Positions 32,763-32,980 of a stretch of DNA of 32,980 nt are shown here, one piece after another. Where the stretch lies: contig CAIQIV010000137.1 in the NCBI GenBank assembly GCA_903871905.1, positions 1 to 32,980 of the forward strand. Direction: 5' to 3'. Source of the stretch: an uncultured Chloroflexota bacterium (GTDB lineage: Bacteria; Chloroflexota; Anaerolineae; Anaerolineales; UBA4823). The notes under the pieces are model-generated. The model was not told the origin of the DNA. It saw nothing but the letters and a program-made list of their open reading frames with translations, and searched no databases. The stretch's first letter is position 1; every line of letters begins with the position of its first letter. The position numbers and the translations under genes were made by a program.

Positions 32763-32980
32763 GCCTTCCCCCTACCGCTGCTTGTGGCCGCTGGGGCTGC
32801 TGGTTGGCGTCCAGGTCGTACTGTTTGCTTTCTTTGCCCGTCAGCCTGAAGCTTCCGGGTTTCTATCGCCGACACGCTTCTCCGCCTTTGTGGCCCTGGG
32901 GGTGTTGAGCTGTGGGGTGGTGCCTGCCATTCTCCGCCCCGGCTTTGAGACCATGCTGGCTGGATGCCTGGCATCTTTGA
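32734..32980 (+). CDS. Start of a membrane-protein gene, cut by the window edge
   Basis: An open frame from the ATG at 32734 runs uninterrupted for 82 codons to the window end. The predicted N-terminus has hydrophobic stretches (LWPLGLLVGVQVVLFAFFA and FVALGVLSCGVVPAIL), indicating an integral membrane protein. AGGAT lies upstream. The 29-base overlap with the preceding membrane-protein gene suggests coupling. The family cannot be assigned from this part. Confidence 0.6.
   Translation, partial: MASISSRLAEPSPYRCLWPLGLLVGVQVVLFAFFARQPEASGFLSPTRFSAFVALGVLSCGVVPAILRPGFETMLAGCLASL

Noticed and set aside
1-32980. CRISPR array, tRNA or rRNA gene, insertion sequence or prophage
   Set aside because: No regularly spaced repeats, cloverleaf sequences, transposase or integrase motifs, or phage structural genes were seen by reading; DnaD and the tandem AAA+ protein can occur in phages, but the dnaB context here looks chromosomal.

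Overview
The window is 32,980 bases of GC-rich, densely packed bacterial chromosome with about 26 protein-coding genes. Gene content (a sortase carrying DUF11-type stalk domains, a DnaB/DnaD/DnaI-like replication cluster, a bifunctional-nuclease family protein, a cyclic-2,3-diphosphoglycerate-synthetase-like P-loop protein, a kinase/uridylyltransferase fusion) and the SD-led starts with frequent stop/start overlaps suggest a Chloroflexota bacterium, probably close to the Anaerolineae. This placement is an inference from gene families; there is no rRNA to confirm it. I saw no tRNA, rRNA, insertion sequence, integrase, prophage gene or CRISPR array, so the window reads as core chromosome.

Layout. 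Positions 63-548 (minus) hold a HIT-family nucleotide hydrolase/phosphorylase, divergent from a long plus-strand block at 647-8524: xseA, xseB, a divergent-PAP2 membrane protein, an ABC exporter, a PfkB-family kinase, parA, parB and an amidohydrolase. This block ends at a strong hairpin terminator (8540-8575) shared with the convergent gene. Positions 8574-12197 (minus) encode a 1207-residue surface protein with DUF11-like stalk repeats and a catalytic sortase domain in one chain. Its promoter lies back to back with that of a PAS/GAF diguanylate cyclase (12332-14899). The cyclase overlaps a small unknown gene, and a REC-PAS-HD-GYP c-di-GMP phosphodiesterase follows (15353-16717). The surface protein and both halves of c-di-GMP turnover therefore sit together.

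argS (16818-18587) and a cDPGS-like P-loop gene (18667-19986) follow, each ending in a hairpin. Next come an orphan beta-class DNA methyltransferase and a fused GHMP sugar kinase/UTP-sugar-1-phosphate uridylyltransferase (21406-23328). A convergent winged-helix regulator with a degenerate receiver (23333-24004, minus) has a promoter overlapped by a perfect 9-bp inverted repeat. The plus strand resumes with a bifunctional-nuclease family gene, then dnaB, a DnaD-domain gene and a helicase-loader-like protein with two tandem AAA+ ATPase modules (24244-28386), a plausible primosome operon. A long isochorismatase-superfamily hydrolase follows.

The intergenic stretch 29480-29751 is the most striking non-coding region. 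It has a near-consensus promoter, a very strong Shine-Dalgarno ahead of an 18-codon ORF, a 10-bp hairpin across the end of that ORF and a Rho-independent terminator, which is the layout of a small RNA or attenuating leader. The window ends with a YbjN-like protein, a CPBP intramembrane protease and two overlapping polytopic membrane-protein genes, the last cut by the window edge.
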